64,000 nucleotides of DNA from CAXMQZ01 sp963707075 (GTDB taxonomy: Bacteria > Acidobacteriota > Thermoanaerobaculia > Multivoradales > JAHEKO01): assembly GCA_963707075.1 (NCBI GenBank), contig CAVPOX010000018.1, forward strand, positions 1 through 64,000, in the 5' to 3' direction. This document shows positions 30,405 through 42,220 of the stretch, one piece after another; within the stretch, counting starts at the first letter, position 1, and each line of letters starts with the position of its first letter. Both the position numbers and the translations under genes were made by a program. Under the pieces are notes generated by a model that saw nothing but the letters and a program-made list of their open reading frames with translations, was not told the origin of the DNA and made no database searches.

Positions 30405-31544
30405 ATGGCGCAATCAACCAGAGCTCCGTCACCTGATACACAAGCGATCCTGTTGCTTTGCGCCTATCTGCCTGGGCAGGAACAATCTGCCGTCAGGCCG
30501 CTTTCACCTGCACAGTATCGAGATGTATCACGGGTACTGCACCAGCAAGAACTGCGGCCCGGTGACTTCCTGGCTGACAAAGGGCAGACTGCACTAGACA
30601 ACTATCCTGACCACGCGATCCGCGAACGACTCAGGCGCCTGCTCGAAAGAGGAACCGCACTCGCTCTGGCACTCGAGCGCTGGGGTCAGACCGGCATCTG
30701 GGTCCTGAGCCGCGCCGACGCCGAGTACCCCGAACTACTTCGCCAACAGCTCGGCCGCCTCGCACCTCCCATCCTCTATGGTGCCGGCCCCAGGGATCTC
30801 TTGCAGGAAGGCGGAGTCGCAATCGTTGGCTCGCGCAATGCGGACGAGCGCAGTCTGGAGTTCGCCCGTGGTCTTGGAGAACGCTGCGCCCGCGAAGGCC
30901 TGACCGTCATCTCTGGCGGGGCGCGAGGTGTCGACAGTGAGGCGACCCTAACCTGCCTCAACGAAGGCGGAAATGCGGTAGCAGTGCTGGCCGACAGCCT
31001 GGCGAAAGCGGCTGTCGCCAAGAAGTACCGCGAGCACCTTGCAGACGGCCGACTGCTATTGCTCTCACCCTACTCTCCTCATGCGTCGTTCAACGTCGGC
31101 AACGCCATGGGTCGCAATAAGTACCTCTACATCTTGGCGGACGTTGCGGTCGTGGTGCATACAGGACCCAAGGGAGGTACCTGGGAGGGGGCGCATGAGA
31201 ATTTGAAAAGGAATTGGGCGCCGCTTCTTGTCTACGCCTCCGACGACCCTAATGCGGCAAACCAAGAGCTTCTGAGAACCGGTGGTCATCCGATACCCCA
31301 CAGCTGCTTGACTCTCGATGCCTCGATCTTCGAAATCTTAAAGCTCAGGCTTCCTGAAGACCCCCAGAGAGCCGAGACGGATAGCGAAGGAGACCTCTCA
31401 GAAGTAGCCAGCGAGTCCAGCGAACCAGGCCAAATGGGTATCCCATTGCCCACCCAGCCAGCCGAGTCACCCTCAACACCGCCTCGCGTCTCAGCTCGGG
31501 AGGATCCAGTGCAACCCACCACCGCCCGTCACCCCCGCGAGGGC
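30405..31544 (+). CDS. DprA/Smf-like protein, open at its 3' end into the next gene
   Basis: About 320 residues of a DprA/Smf Rossmann-like fold: ILYGAGP, VAIVGSRNADERSLEFARGL, VISGGARGVDSEA and DVAVVVHTGPKGGTWEGA follow the order of DNA-processing protein A. DprA binds single-stranded DNA and loads RecA in transformation; relatives in defence islands have no settled role. After about residue 325 a low-complexity linker rich in Ser, Glu and Pro follows (about 31360-31530). The frame then continues without a stop into a SNF2 helicase, so the reading is either a genuine DprA-DrmD fusion or a lost stop. The protein itself has no frame break. Confidence 0.8.
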
Positions 31545-34500
31545 ATGCAGGCCCGGATACGCAACCGTCGCGGCCTGATCGCCTCTGTCGAACCGTACGA
31601 CGCCCACCCTGAAGGTCGTCTGCACCTCGTTCGGATCGAGTACACCGATCGCGATGGCAGCCCGGAAGACACCGTCATCTGGGAGCGCGAGCCTGGCGCC
31701 ACGGTGCTCGAACCTCATGCTCTGCCTAAGGTGGACGAGCAGGCCCCGATGCCGCCCAGGGACTTCGACGCCCTGGTGCGGGCCACCCGCTGGAACTCCC
31801 TGACACCCTTTCTCAAGCCGGACGGGTCCGGCGAGCGTCCGAACTCCCCATCGCCGCCCCGTTCTTCGGCGCGGTCCAGGTCGACGACTTCCAGCTCGTT
31901 CCCCTGCTGCAGGCCCTGCAGATGCCACGGGTCTCACTGCTGCTGGCCGACGACGTCGGTCTCGGCAAGACGATCGAGGCCGGCCTGATCCTGACCGAGC
32001 TGCTCATTCGCCGGCGGATTCGGCGGGTCCTCGTCATCACTCCCGCCTCCCTGCGCAACCAGTGGCGCGCAGGAGATGCACGACAAGTTCTCGCTGTCCT
32101 TTGACGTCATCGACCGCGCCGAGACCCACGCCCTGCAGAAGCAGCTCGGCCTCGACGCCAATCCCTGGCGCACCTTCCCGCGCATCATCACCTCTTACTA
32201 CTACCTGCGCCAGCCCGACGTGCTCGAGCAGTTCCTGGCCACCTGCCGCGCCGGCGATGACGACACCCAGCTGGCCCAGCTGCCCTGGGACCTGCTGATC
32301 GTCGACGAGGCCCACAACCTCATGCCCTCCAACTTCGGCGACGACAGCGACCTCGCCAAGATGCTGCGGGAGCATCACGCCCTGGTTCGAGCACAAGCTC
32401 TTTCTGACCGCCACGCCGCACAACGGCCACACCCGCTGTTTCTCCGGCCTGCTCGAGCAGCTCGACCCCGTGCGCTTCACGCAGACGAGCGAGTTCACCG
32501 AGACGAGAAAGAGCGGGTCAAGCAAGTCGTCGTGCGACGCCTCAAGAGCGAGATCAACGACCTCGATGACAAGGCAGGTCGACCCCGTCGATTTCCCTAT
32601 CGGGAGCTGACTCCCCTCGAGCTAGGTCTGAGCACGGAGGAGAAGGCCTTGTCCGCCACGGTCGAGACCCTGCGCAAGCGTGTCAAAGCGCTGGTCGCTC
32701 AGCCGGCAAGCGCGGGGAGGAGCTCGCCGGCAACTTCGCCGTCGAGGTCCTCAGCAAGCGCCTGCTCTCCTCTCCGGCCACCTTCGCCGAGTCCTGGTTT
32801 CGCCTCAAACTCGGTCTCGCCGAGGATGAGAAGGCCGAGGCCCAGGAGGTCTCGGCCGCCAAGCGTGCCGCCGAAGAAGAGACTCGATGACGATCTCGAG
32901 CGCGAGGGTCGAGCCCAGCACGCCGCCCGCACCATCGGCGCCTGGTTGCAGCCTCTGCTCGGCGACCTCGAGAGCAGAGATTGCCGCGTCGACAAGTGCC
33001 TCGCAGACCTCGGCCTCGAGCCCGGGGACGGAAGCCACTGCCGTACCGAAGAACGACGCCCGGTTCGACCGGCTCGTGGAGCTCATTGAGAACCGTCTTC
33101 GCGCCGACGAGCGATTGGCGCGACGACGAACGCCTGATCATCTTCACCGAATACAAGACCACCCTCGACAATCTGGAGGCGCGTCTCAAGAAGCACTTCC
33201 AGGATGACGGCCAAGCCATCCAGCTGCTCTACGGCGGCATGAGTGCCCACGAGCGAGAGCCCATCAAGGAGGGCTTCAACGACCCTGACGCGTCCGGTTC
33301 GCGTGCTCATCGCCACCGACGCTGCCTCCGAGGGTCTCAACCTGCAGAAGACGGCCCGCTATGTCCTGCACTACGAGATTCCCTGGAATCCGTCCCGGCT
33401 CGAGCAGCGCAACGGCCGCCTCGACCGCCACGGCCAGGCCCGCGACGTCGACGTCTTCCACTTCACCAGCGAAGACGACGCCGACCTGCGCTTCATCGCC
33501 CACGTCGTCGACAAGGTCCACAACATCCGCGAGGACCTCGGCTCCATGGGCGAGGTCTTCGACGGCGCCTTCCAGCGCCGGTTCCTGGATGACGAAGATG
33601 CCGAGACGGTCATCAAGGACCTCGATCACGACGTCAAGACGCAGGAGGGCACCGGCCAGGTGGAGCGTCAGGAAACCGAGGACACCGGCGACCAGTACCT
33701 CGACAAGCTCAGCAGACCTCTGCCAGGAGATCGACCTCTCTCCCGACACCCTGCGCGACACCCTGGAGGTCGCCCTCGGCTGGGGCTTCGGTCAACCTCG
33801 GCTCGAGGGCCCAGATCAGCGCGGTCGCCTAAGACTCGTCCAACCACTGCCTCCCCGCTGGGAGTCACTGATCGACGATTCGCTCCGCCTCGACACGGCC
33901 GGAGCATCTCGCGGAGCGCTCCCCAAGTTGATCTTCGATCCCAGCTGTTCATCGAGACCAACGGTGGCCGACCGGTCTTTCGCTCCTCCAACGACACGAC
34001 GCTGCTCCACCTCGGGCACCCCATGTTCCATCAGGCGTTGGCACAGTTCGCCCAGGCCCGCTTCCCCGGTGGATCCCGAGCAACAGGCCACCCGCTGGGC
34101 CGTGCGCTATGGCGAGATCCCCGGCGGCGCGGATGCACTGCTGCTGCTCACGGTGGAGGAACTCGCGGTCAACGAACTGCGCGAACCTCTACACCAATGG
34201 GTCCGAACGCTTCGCATCCCGGTGAAAGGCGACAAGCTCGGTGAGACCCTGCCCCACCAGGCTCCCGCTGAGGACTCGGGCGCTCCCATCCCGCCAGAAG
34301 AGTTCGGCCAAGCGAAGGACTACGCCGACAACATCTGGCTCGACCTCAGGAATCAGGTTCGTCGGCGCGTCCGAGAGCACCAAGAGACCCTTTCCGAGCA
34401 GATCCGCGCGATCCTGGAAACGGCTGGTAAGGAGGCCCTGGCCGAAGAGACTCAACGGTTCAAGAGTCGCCTCTCCGAAGTGGAGAAAGCGATGCAGGAG

Positions 34501-34785
34501 ACGAGTCTCACGAAGCTGGAGAAGGAACGCGACAAGCTCCTCGATCAGATGCAGCAGCTCGTCATCAGCCAGGAGCAGAAGCGCTCCCAGGAGACGGAGC
34601 TGCGTAACCTGGAAGACGAGCTCGCCCGCCGTCGCAGCCGCTATCAGGAACTTCTGGATCTGTTGCGCAAGGATCAGCAACGCGTGCTCGAGCGTATGCT
34701 GCCGCGCCGCTATTCTCTCCAGGCGGACAGCGTGCAGGTCTACCCCGTTGCGGTCGAGATCCGCCTGCCGGAGGCGCGGTCATGA
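31545..34785 (+). CDS. drmD: DrmD-like SNF2 helicase (DISARM class 1 type), heavily frame-broken
   Basis: The SNF2/Swi2 ATPase domains are clear once frames are joined: ADDVGLGKTIEAGLIL (Walker A, about 31950), LLIVDEAHNLMPSN (about 32297), FLTATPHNGHT (about 32402), LIIFTEYKTTLDNLEARL and RNGRLDRHGQARDV (motif VI, about 33408). A long coiled coil follows (ETSLTKLEKERDKLLDQM, about 34500-34700). The order and wording match DrmD, the SNF2 helicase of class 1 DISARM. ATG 31545 is a possible independent start, but the upstream DprA frame is open through it. About a dozen single-base shifts are needed, the first near 31840. The stop overlaps the methylase ATG by four bases. Confidence 0.7.
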
Positions 34786-37700
34786 ATGCCCATACCGAGC
34801 TCTTCGAGCGATACCCCTGGTGGGTCTCTCTCAAGCACGGCGGCCTCCTCATCTCGCCGGGCCGGCTGGCAGAGGCCTTCTCTGAGGACGTAACGCCTCT
34901 CTCGGGCTATTGGGCCGAGAGGCTACGTCGCGACGTCGTGCGAATCCTGGACGGCGATTCGAAGCACCTGCCGGACCTGATGAGCACCACGCTGGAAGGA
35001 GTCCTGGGACTCAACTCCGGTGGATGGACCAAGGGCAACGATGTCGACCGCAGCTGGGCCCGCCGCCTTGTGGCCCGCGAGACCCTGAAGCCCAGGTGGC
35101 TCTGGGAAGGTCCCAACAACGCCCTACTACCCGTATTCGTTGCCGACTCCAAGACCACTGCCAAGTCTCAGTCGCGTCTCGGAATCGGCCGGGGTCGCCG
35201 CGAGGTCTCGCGCGTCATCGAGTGGCTTCGCAAGGCGGATCAGAAGCTCGCCCTGCTGACCAACGGTCGTCAGTGGCGCTTGATCCACGCTGGCGCGGAG
35301 TACGAAGCCTGGTGTGAGTGGGATGTCGATCTCTGGTTCGAAGAAGGCAAGCCAAGCCCGCAGGTCACCGCGCTACGCCAGCTCCTGGCGCTCGACAGCC
35401 TGGCGCCTGAGAAAGAAGATGAGCCCTCCAAGCTCTTGCAAGCGATCCTGGCCTCCCGCAAGGGCCAGGCCGAGCTCTCCTCGGTCTTGGGTGAGCGGGT
35501 GCGGCTGGCGGTCGAGGAGCTGATCCAGGCCTCCACCGGCGTCCTCGATCCCCTCGATCAACCCGGTCCCGACAACGTCTCTCGCCGAGACCTCTACATC
35601 GCGGCCACCCGAATTGTCATGCGCTGCGTGGTGATCTTGTTTGCCGAGGCCCGCGAGCTTCTGCCGCTGACCAATCCTCGCTACCACGACTCGTACGGTA
35701 TGCAGGGTCTGCGCGAGCAGCTCGAGCGCCGCGCTGGGGGGCGCGCGAGGGAGAGACTTCGCCACTCCCACGGGGCCTGGCCGCGCCTGCTCGCACTCTT
35801 CAGGCTGGTCTACGAGGGTTCGGCGCACGAGGGTCTTCCGGTACCCAAGTATGGTGGCGAACTGTTTCGCCCCGGTGCCGCAACTTCGACCGATCCGATC
35901 CTGCGGGCCTCGCTGCCTTCGAGGACCCTGACAACGCCCTCAACGATGCAACCGTCCACAGAATCCTCGAGCTCCTGACCCGCAGCAAGGTCAAGGTGCG
36001 CCAAGGGAACCGCAGCACCTGGGTCGAGGCACCGGTGGACTTCTCGGACCTCTCCTCCGAGTACATCGGCATCCTCTACGAGGGCCTGCTCGACTTCGAG
36101 CTGCGCCGCGCCGGAAGAGAACCAGCCCATGGTCTTCCTGAACGTCGGCAATCAACCGGCGCTGCCCCTCGACCGCCTCGAGGCCATGACGACAGCGGAC
36201 ATGAAGGATCTGTTCGAGAAGCTCAAGAAGGAGGGCCAGAACGAAGTCCGCTGCCGCCGAAGAGGAGACTGAAGAAGAGGACGACGAGGAACCTCAAGAC
36301 GAGGAGGAACCCGAGAACCGAGGAGGAGCCGGAGACGCTCGAGACCGAAGACGATCCAGCGCAGGACACCGAAGCCGATGACGAGAAGCGGTACTTCGAC
36401 GAGATGGTGCGAGATCTGGGCCAAGAAAGCCGTACGTGCCGCCAAGCTCGTCCGGTACCCCAGGAACGACGCGGACCCGCAAGTTCGCGAGCAGTACAAC
36501 CGTGACGAGGCCGCTGCCGCCAAGAAGCTCGTCGCCCGCACGGTCCTCCCCGGCGAGTGGTTCCTCGTGCGCTGGGGCGGCACCCGCAAGGGCGCCGGCA
36601 CCTTCTACACGCGGCCGCAGCTGGCCGGGCCCCACGGTGCGACGCACCCTACAACCGCTGGCCTACGAGCCCGTCTCCTCCACCACCGATGCCGAGTCCG
36701 GCCTGGAGACGGTGAACGAGTGGACACCCAAGACGCCCGAGGAGATCCTCGCCCTCAAGGTCTGCGACCCGGCCATGGGCTCCGGCTCCTTCCTGGTCTC
36801 GGCCTTGCGCTTTCTCACCGACGCCCTGATCGAGAGCCTTCACTACCACGAGCGATTTCAGAGGCGCCAGACGACGGCACCATCTGCAAGCTGGCCGACG
36901 GCCTGCCCGTCGATCACCCCTCTCAGGAGACCCTCCCGCTGCCGCCAGGATCACCCGGAGTTCGAGGATCGGCTGCGCGCCCGGCTCAAGCGCCACGTGG
37001 TCGAGCGCTGCCTCTACGGCGTCGACATCGACCCGCTGGCGGTGGAGCTGGGCCGGCTGGCGCTCTGGGTCGAGACCATGGACCCGCGCCTGCCCTTCGG
37101 CTTCCTCGACCACAAGCTCAAGTGCGGCAACTCGCTGGTCGGCTGCTGGTTCGACCGCTTCCGGGACTACCCGGTCATGGCCTGGGAGCGCGAGGGCGGC
37201 GACAAGAACCACGACCGCTTTGTCCACCACTTTCGCGAGTACGAGGTCACCCGCGGCAAGAACAAGGGCAAGCGACAGCAGAAGGGCGACGTCTGGACCC
37301 AGGCCATCAAGGACTTTCGCAACGACACCGTCAAGCCCGAGATGGCGGACTGGATCACGGCCCGAACTGGAGCCGGCTTGCCTTTCCTCGAAGAGGATCT
37401 GACTGCCGAGGGCTCTGCACGACGAGCGCCCTGGCGAGTCTTCGAGGAGCTCCATGCGCTACCCGTTCATCGAGACCGAGGAGCGCGCCGACGCTCTACC
37501 GCGAGCAGGTGCTCGGCAACTCCGGTCTGCAGCACCTGAAAGCGGCCTTCGACACCTGGTGCGCCATCTGGTTCTGGCCGGGCGAGCTACCATCGAGCAC
37601 GCCCCGGCCCGATCGGCTTCCTGGACCCACCGACGAACCGACCGCCGAGATCGCTGCCAGAGTCGCCGCGGAACACCGCTTCTTCCACTGGGAGCTCGAG

Positions 37701-39917
37701 TTCCCCGATGTCTTCGCCCGGCCGGGCAGCGGCTTCGACGCCGTGGTCGGCAATCCGCCCTGGGAGATCCAGAAGCCCAACTCCAAGGAGTTCTTCTCCA
37801 ACCTCGATCCGCTCTATCGCACCTACGGCAAGCAGGAGGCACTGCAACCGCCAGAAGGAGTACTTCGAGGCCAATCCGACGCCGACGAGCGGGACTGGCT
37901 CGACCTACAACGCCCGCTTCAAGGCCCTCTCCAACTGGACCAAGCACGCCGCCCTCCCTTTCGGCGACCCTGAATGCGAACGGACGACAGGTTCAGCTTC
38001 AGCCGTCGGCCAACGCCAATCTCGAGGCCTGCACCGCCTCTGGCGCGAAGCGACGCTCCGGCAGCACGGGCTACGCCGACCGCCGACCACCCGTTCCGCC
38101 ACCAGGGCTCGGCCGACCTCAACACCTACAAGATGTTCCTGGAGCTCGCCCATGCGCTGCTGCGTGACGGGCGGCCAGTTCGGCTTCATCGTGCCCTCCG
38201 GCATCTACACCGACAAGGGCACGACCGACCTGCGCGAGCTGTTTCTCGATCGACTGCTCGCTGGCGAGTGGCTCTTCGGCTTCGAGAATCGGGAGAAGGA
38301 TCTTCGACATCCACCGGTCGCTTCAAGTTCTGCCCGGTGATCGTGCAGAAGGGCGGCGAGACGACAGCCATCCGGGCCGCCTTCATGCACCGCAACCTCG
38401 ACGACTGGGAGCAGGCGGAGCAGCTTCGTGCTCGCCTATCCGCGCGAGCAGGTCGAGCAGTTCAGCCCGCAAGTCGAAGGCCATCCTCGAGATCCGCAGC
38501 GAGCGCGACCTCGAGGTCCTGACCAAGATCTACGCCAACGGCGTGCTGCTCGGCGACCAGGGACCGGACGGCTGGGGCATCAAGTACGCCACCGAGTTCC
38601 ACATGACCAACGACTCGAAGCTCTTCCCGCCCCGGCCCAAGTGGGAGGCGAAGGGCTACCGCGGCGACGAGTACGGCCACTGGCTCAAGGGCGGCTGGCA
38701 GCCCTACGACGGCCCCAAATCCATCCTCAAACGCCCCCGTGACCTCATCCTCTCCGCCGACGGCACCCAGGCCATCAAGGTCGGCGACATCGAGGACGTG
38801 GCGCTGCCGCTATACGAAGGCCGCATGATCGGCCAGTTCGATTTCAGCGAGAAGGGCTGGGTCAGCGGGAAGGGGCGTGGCGCAGTGTGGCGAGACATTC
38901 CTTGGGAGAAAAAGCTGATAGAGCCCCAGTACCTGATGGCCTGAGGGATCATTTGGCAAATTGCCAGCGCCCGCAACAGGTCAAGGTTTCCCACATGCGC
39001 ATCGGATCGGCCACGAACGCGAGGTCCACATTTGCCAGCCTTCTAGCGGGGGTACCGACTGGCGACACGGCAACGGTGTTCTTCACCGCCGTTGACCAAG
39101 ACTCTCCCTACTTCCGCGGCCTTAAACTCGTTCACCTTCGACTTCGTGATGAGAGTGAGACTCGGCGGCCTTCACCTCGACTACCACGTTTTCGAACAGA
39201 ATCCTCTGCCACAACCCGAAGAGGTACACCGTGAACGTATGGCCTCCTTGACTGCCGGTCTGCTCGTTCCACATCGATTGCACATGAGCCTGGATCTGAC
39301 CTGCGCACTGAAGCGATCTCCTGGAGGTTCCTCCAGGCAACCCGATCTTGGGCCGTACTCGCTCACGAGCGAATCTGCGAAGGCTGGCGCCATCCTTCGA
39401 CGCCGTATTGGCAGCATGGCTTTGGCCTGGACCGACTGGACTGCGGGAGATGCGAACGGCGGCGATTCCCTCAAGTTGCACCCGCAGCTCGGAGATGAGC
39501 AGACGCTGACCCGAAGGGATTCTGGAGGGTTGACAAGTCGAAGGACCCAGAACTGCGCCATACAGTCCTATCCCGATCGCCTTCCACGACCTTCAGGAAG
39601 AAAGGCCTACAAGGCCTTCTTCGAACAGAACGATGGCGAAGGCTGGATGCTCCCCGAAGCGCTGCGGCTGGCCGACTACGGCCTCGGCCACGACGACCGC
39701 GCTAAAGAAGCTCAACCTGTGGCCTCCCGCCTCGGCCCGCGCTTTTACGACTGGCAGCTTGAACAATCCGTCGAGGAGTCCTGGGAAGAATGCGAGCGCC
39801 ACGCCGAGTTGATCTCCCGAGATTGTGCCAGCGCCAGAACAGGATCAACTCGCGGAAGTCGCTGAGCCACAAACCGAGTATGGGGCGCAACAAGGACTGT
39901 TCGTCGATGATGACTAA
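34782..39917 (+). CDS. drmMI: DrmMI-like N6-adenine DNA methyltransferase, heavily frame-broken
   Basis: A protein of about 1,700 residues beginning MNAHTELFERYPWWVSLKHG. It carries methyltransferase motif I DPAMGSGSF (about 36765-36795) and the catalytic motif IV NPPW (about 37752-37764), the signature of N6-adenine methylation. A charged Glu-rich linker lies at 36260-36400. The C-terminal part (LNSFTFDFVMRVRLGGL... and LEQSVEESWEECERHAE) is the target-recognition-like region seen in class 1 DISARM methylases, ending QGLFVDDD before the TAA at 39915-39917. At least ten frame shifts are needed. In DISARM this enzyme marks host DNA as self; if the breaks are real the host would lack that mark. 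Confidence 0.7.
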
Positions 39918-40011
39918 AGCTACTAGCGAGAGACTGGGGCCGGGTCGTTGCTAGGGCACCGACGTTCAAACCTCCAGACCTAAGTACCGAGGGCGCGTGA
40001 AGGAGAAACCC

Positions 40012-41643
40012 ATGGGCAAGTCCAAATACCTAGCCAGCCTCAGCGCTCAGAAGCGCTCCGAGCTCGAGCAGAGGCTCCTGAAGAGACAGTCGGGGCACTG
40101 CTTCATCTGCAACGATCCGATCGATCTCGTACTGCACAAGGATCAGCTGGAGATCGACCACATTGATCCTCTCGCCGAACAGGGCCTGGACGCCGAGCAG
40201 AACTTTGCCCTCACGCACGCCTCCTGCAATCGAAACAAAGGTGCGACGAACCTCGAGGTCGCACGCAGGTTGGTGGAATTCGAGCGGATGCAGGAAGACG
40301 CAAAGTCTACGGGCAAACGAGGCGCCAACCTGGGAGATGTTCTGGAGCGCCACGGAGGTGCGAAGCACTCGATTCGCATCCAGAAGAGGGGTGATCACGC
40401 CGAGTACGCTCTCTCGGCTGCCGGCGATGAGTCCATTCGCAAGGCACCGATATACCGCGACAAGCTCAGCGGAATGGAGTACTTCTTCGGTGTCTTCCCC
40501 ATCGAGTACGTCCATCACGACGATCGCATCAACCCACGGAGCATCGGCGGCAACATCCGGGGGCTGATCGAAGAGTTCCTGAAACGCAGGCCCCAGCTGC
40601 ATGTGGGTCTCGCCTGGTGGGCACCTGACGACGATGGCCAAGGGCCCCTGAAACTTTTTGACGGGCAGCACAAGGCTGCGGCCCAGATTCTCCTGGGAGT
40701 CGAACAGGTGCCAGTCCGGGTCTTTCTTGAACCCGATATCAATGTGCTTCTCCAGGCCAACACCAACGCCGGTGGAAAGCTGCGCCAGGTCGCCTTTGAC
40801 ATGGCAGTTATGCGTCACCTGGGAAGCACGCTCTACCTCGATCGTGTCCGGCAGTACCAATCCATGAGAGGCCTGCCGGAGGACGACTACAACTTCAGTG
40901 AGAAGGACCTCGTTCACTTCTTCAAGGGCGAAAGCCGCGAGATGGAGCGCTATATCATTGATGCGCAGCGTGACGCCATCATGCGCGAGTCGAGTAACTG
41001 CATTGTCGAGTTTCTGGAGTGGGCAGGAAAGGGCGCAGATCGCCCTCTGGCGTACTCGGCTCTCGACAAGACTTTCTTTCGGGAGCTTCTGTTCAAGAAG
41101 GCCCTGGAGTCGCCGATCGACGAGGGCCTGGAACAAGGCGTCAATCCGAGACAGCTCGAACGGCAGCAGATGGCGAGGCTGATGAGCCTCTTCGCCACCG
41201 TGTTTTTCGTCAACAAGTGGGACCCCGAGACCGGAGGACGAAAACTCGAGAGCCGAGTCCAGAAGGGCGAGAAGATCCCGCTGAATCACCTGCGAGCCTG
41301 GCGCGTGACTCGTGAAGAAGTCCTGTGGAACATCATGCGCTGGGTGCGGCTGGTCATTCAGAACTACTTTGCCTGGACCGGCAAAGTCGTCAGGGAAGAT
41401 CGGCTCCTTCAGGTTCCTCTTCCAGACGAGCTGTGGAACAGACTGGAGAACTTCCTCCAGAACCTGTCGAACCTGCCCTGCTGGTTTGACACCAACCTGA
41501 GCACGACGGTGTTCGGCCCCAAGCAGCCGCGAGAATTCTGGGAGCGAGTATTCGAGAGCGGAGAGGCACCCAATGGCATCCGGATCCTCGCGCAGGGACT
41601 TGACCTCCACCAGATGATCCAGCAGACCAACAAGGGAGCCTGA
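40012..41643 (+). CDS. HNH endonuclease fused to a ParB/DGQHR-like domain
   Basis: AGGAG at 40001-40005 selects the ATG at 40012; the product has 543 residues and is intact. N-terminal HNH motif: CFICNDPID, then LEIDHIDPLAEQG and HASCNRNKG, giving the Cys2 zinc pair, catalytic His and Asn. The middle carries KLFDGQHKAAAQILLG, the DGQHR-type ParB-fold loop found in DndB/DpdB-like proteins that bind or hydrolyse DNA-linked nucleotides. The rest is helical. A nuclease tied to a nucleotide-sensing ParB fold fits a role as effector of the neighbouring DISARM-like genes, which is an inference. It follows the methylase by 94 bases and precedes a winged-helix gene by five. Confidence 0.8.
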   Translation: MGKSKYLASLSAQKRSELEQRLLKRQSGHCFICNDPIDLVLHKDQLEIDHIDPLAEQGLDAEQNFALTHASCNRNKGATNLEVARRLVEFERMQEDAKSTGKRGANLGDVLERHGGAKHSIRIQKRGDHAEYALSAAGDESIRKAPIYRDKLSGMEYFFGVFPIEYVHHDDRINPRSIGGNIRGLIEEFLKRRPQLHVGLAWWAPDDDGQGPLKLFDGQHKAAAQILLGVEQVPVRVFLEPDINVLLQANTNAGGKLRQVAFDMAVMRHLGSTLYLDRVRQYQSMRGLPEDDYNFSEKDLVHFFKGESREMERYIIDAQRDAIMRESSNCIVEFLEWAGKGADRPLAYSALDKTFFRELLFKKALESPIDEGLEQGVNPRQLERQQMARLMSLFATVFFVNKWDPETGGRKLESRVQKGEKIPLNHLRAWRVTREEVLWNIMRWVRLVIQNYFAWTGKVVREDRLLQVPLPDELWNRLENFLQNLSNLPCWFDTNLSTTVFGPKQPREFWERVFESGEAPNGIRILAQGLDLHQMIQQTNKGA

Positions 41644-41648
41644 GTGAT

Positions 41649-42194
41649 ATGCAGATTCCACGCGCCAATCAGGTAGACCAATCGATCAAGAAGGTTACTG
41701 AGGCCGTTGAAAGCGCCCTCCAAGCGCTGAACGAGAAGGCGGGGAGCCTGATGGCCAAGGGACGGTACAGCGAAGCTGAAGCCCTGGCACAGAAAGGGAG
41801 AGAGATTCAGGCCTTCATCGAAAAGGTCAAAGATCTCGGTCAGGACTGGAAGGCTCTCAAGGGCCAGGGAAAGAAACCCAGGCTCGAGAAGACACCGTTG
41901 TGGGCCTACTATCAGCCCGTCCTCCAGGCAATCGTCGACCTCGGTGGCCAAGCTCGGCGAGCTGACTTTGAACCGCTGGTGTTCCAATCGATGCGCGCCG
42001 CTTTCAGGCCCGGCGACACCTCAACTATGTCAGGAGGACAGCGCTGGCAGGTGATGATTCGACGCTGCCGAAAGCACCTGATTCACGAAGGCTGGTTGGA
42101 GGATGATCCCGCTGGTCGATGGATCATCACGGATGCCGGGCGTCTGGCCGCGAGCGCCAAGAACCACACGAAGTTTCAGTCTTCAAAGGCCTAA
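41649..42194 (+). CDS. Mrr N-terminal-like winged-helix protein
   Basis: 181 residues, intact. The first half is a helical, probably coiled-coil segment (SIKKVTEAVESALQALNEKA). The second half contains WAYYQPVLQAIVDLGGQA and later RCRKHLIHEGWLEDD, ending ITDAGRLAA: the winged-helix layout of Mrr_N-type domains that read DNA in restriction enzymes. There is no nuclease motif, so it probably binds DNA or a partner for the adjacent HNH or helicase protein. Start ATG 41649 follows the upstream stop by five bases. Confidence 0.65.
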   Translation: MQIPRANQVDQSIKKVTEAVESALQALNEKAGSLMAKGRYSEAEALAQKGREIQAFIEKVKDLGQDWKALKGQGKKPRLEKTPLWAYYQPVLQAIVDLGGQARRADFEPLVFQSMRAAFRPGDTSTMSGGQRWQVMIRRCRKHLIHEGWLEDDPAGRWIITDAGRLAASAKNHTKFQSSKA

Positions 42195-42220
42195 GTTGGA
42201 AGCACTCAAGAACCCCCATC

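Noticed and set aside
11253..31544. Dpd (7-deazaguanine modification) restriction cluster, suggested by RecQ, SNF2, DUF1998 helicases and an ATPase together
   Set aside because: No DpdA-type transglycosylase or queuosine-pathway enzyme is seen, and the 1,135-residue gene followed by a 2,090-residue DUF1998 helicase fits Druantia III better.
40030..41661. 543-codon open frame on the minus strand
   Set aside because: It is the shadow of the HNH-ParB gene, which has a ribosome site, zinc-binding Cys and HNH residues on the plus strand.
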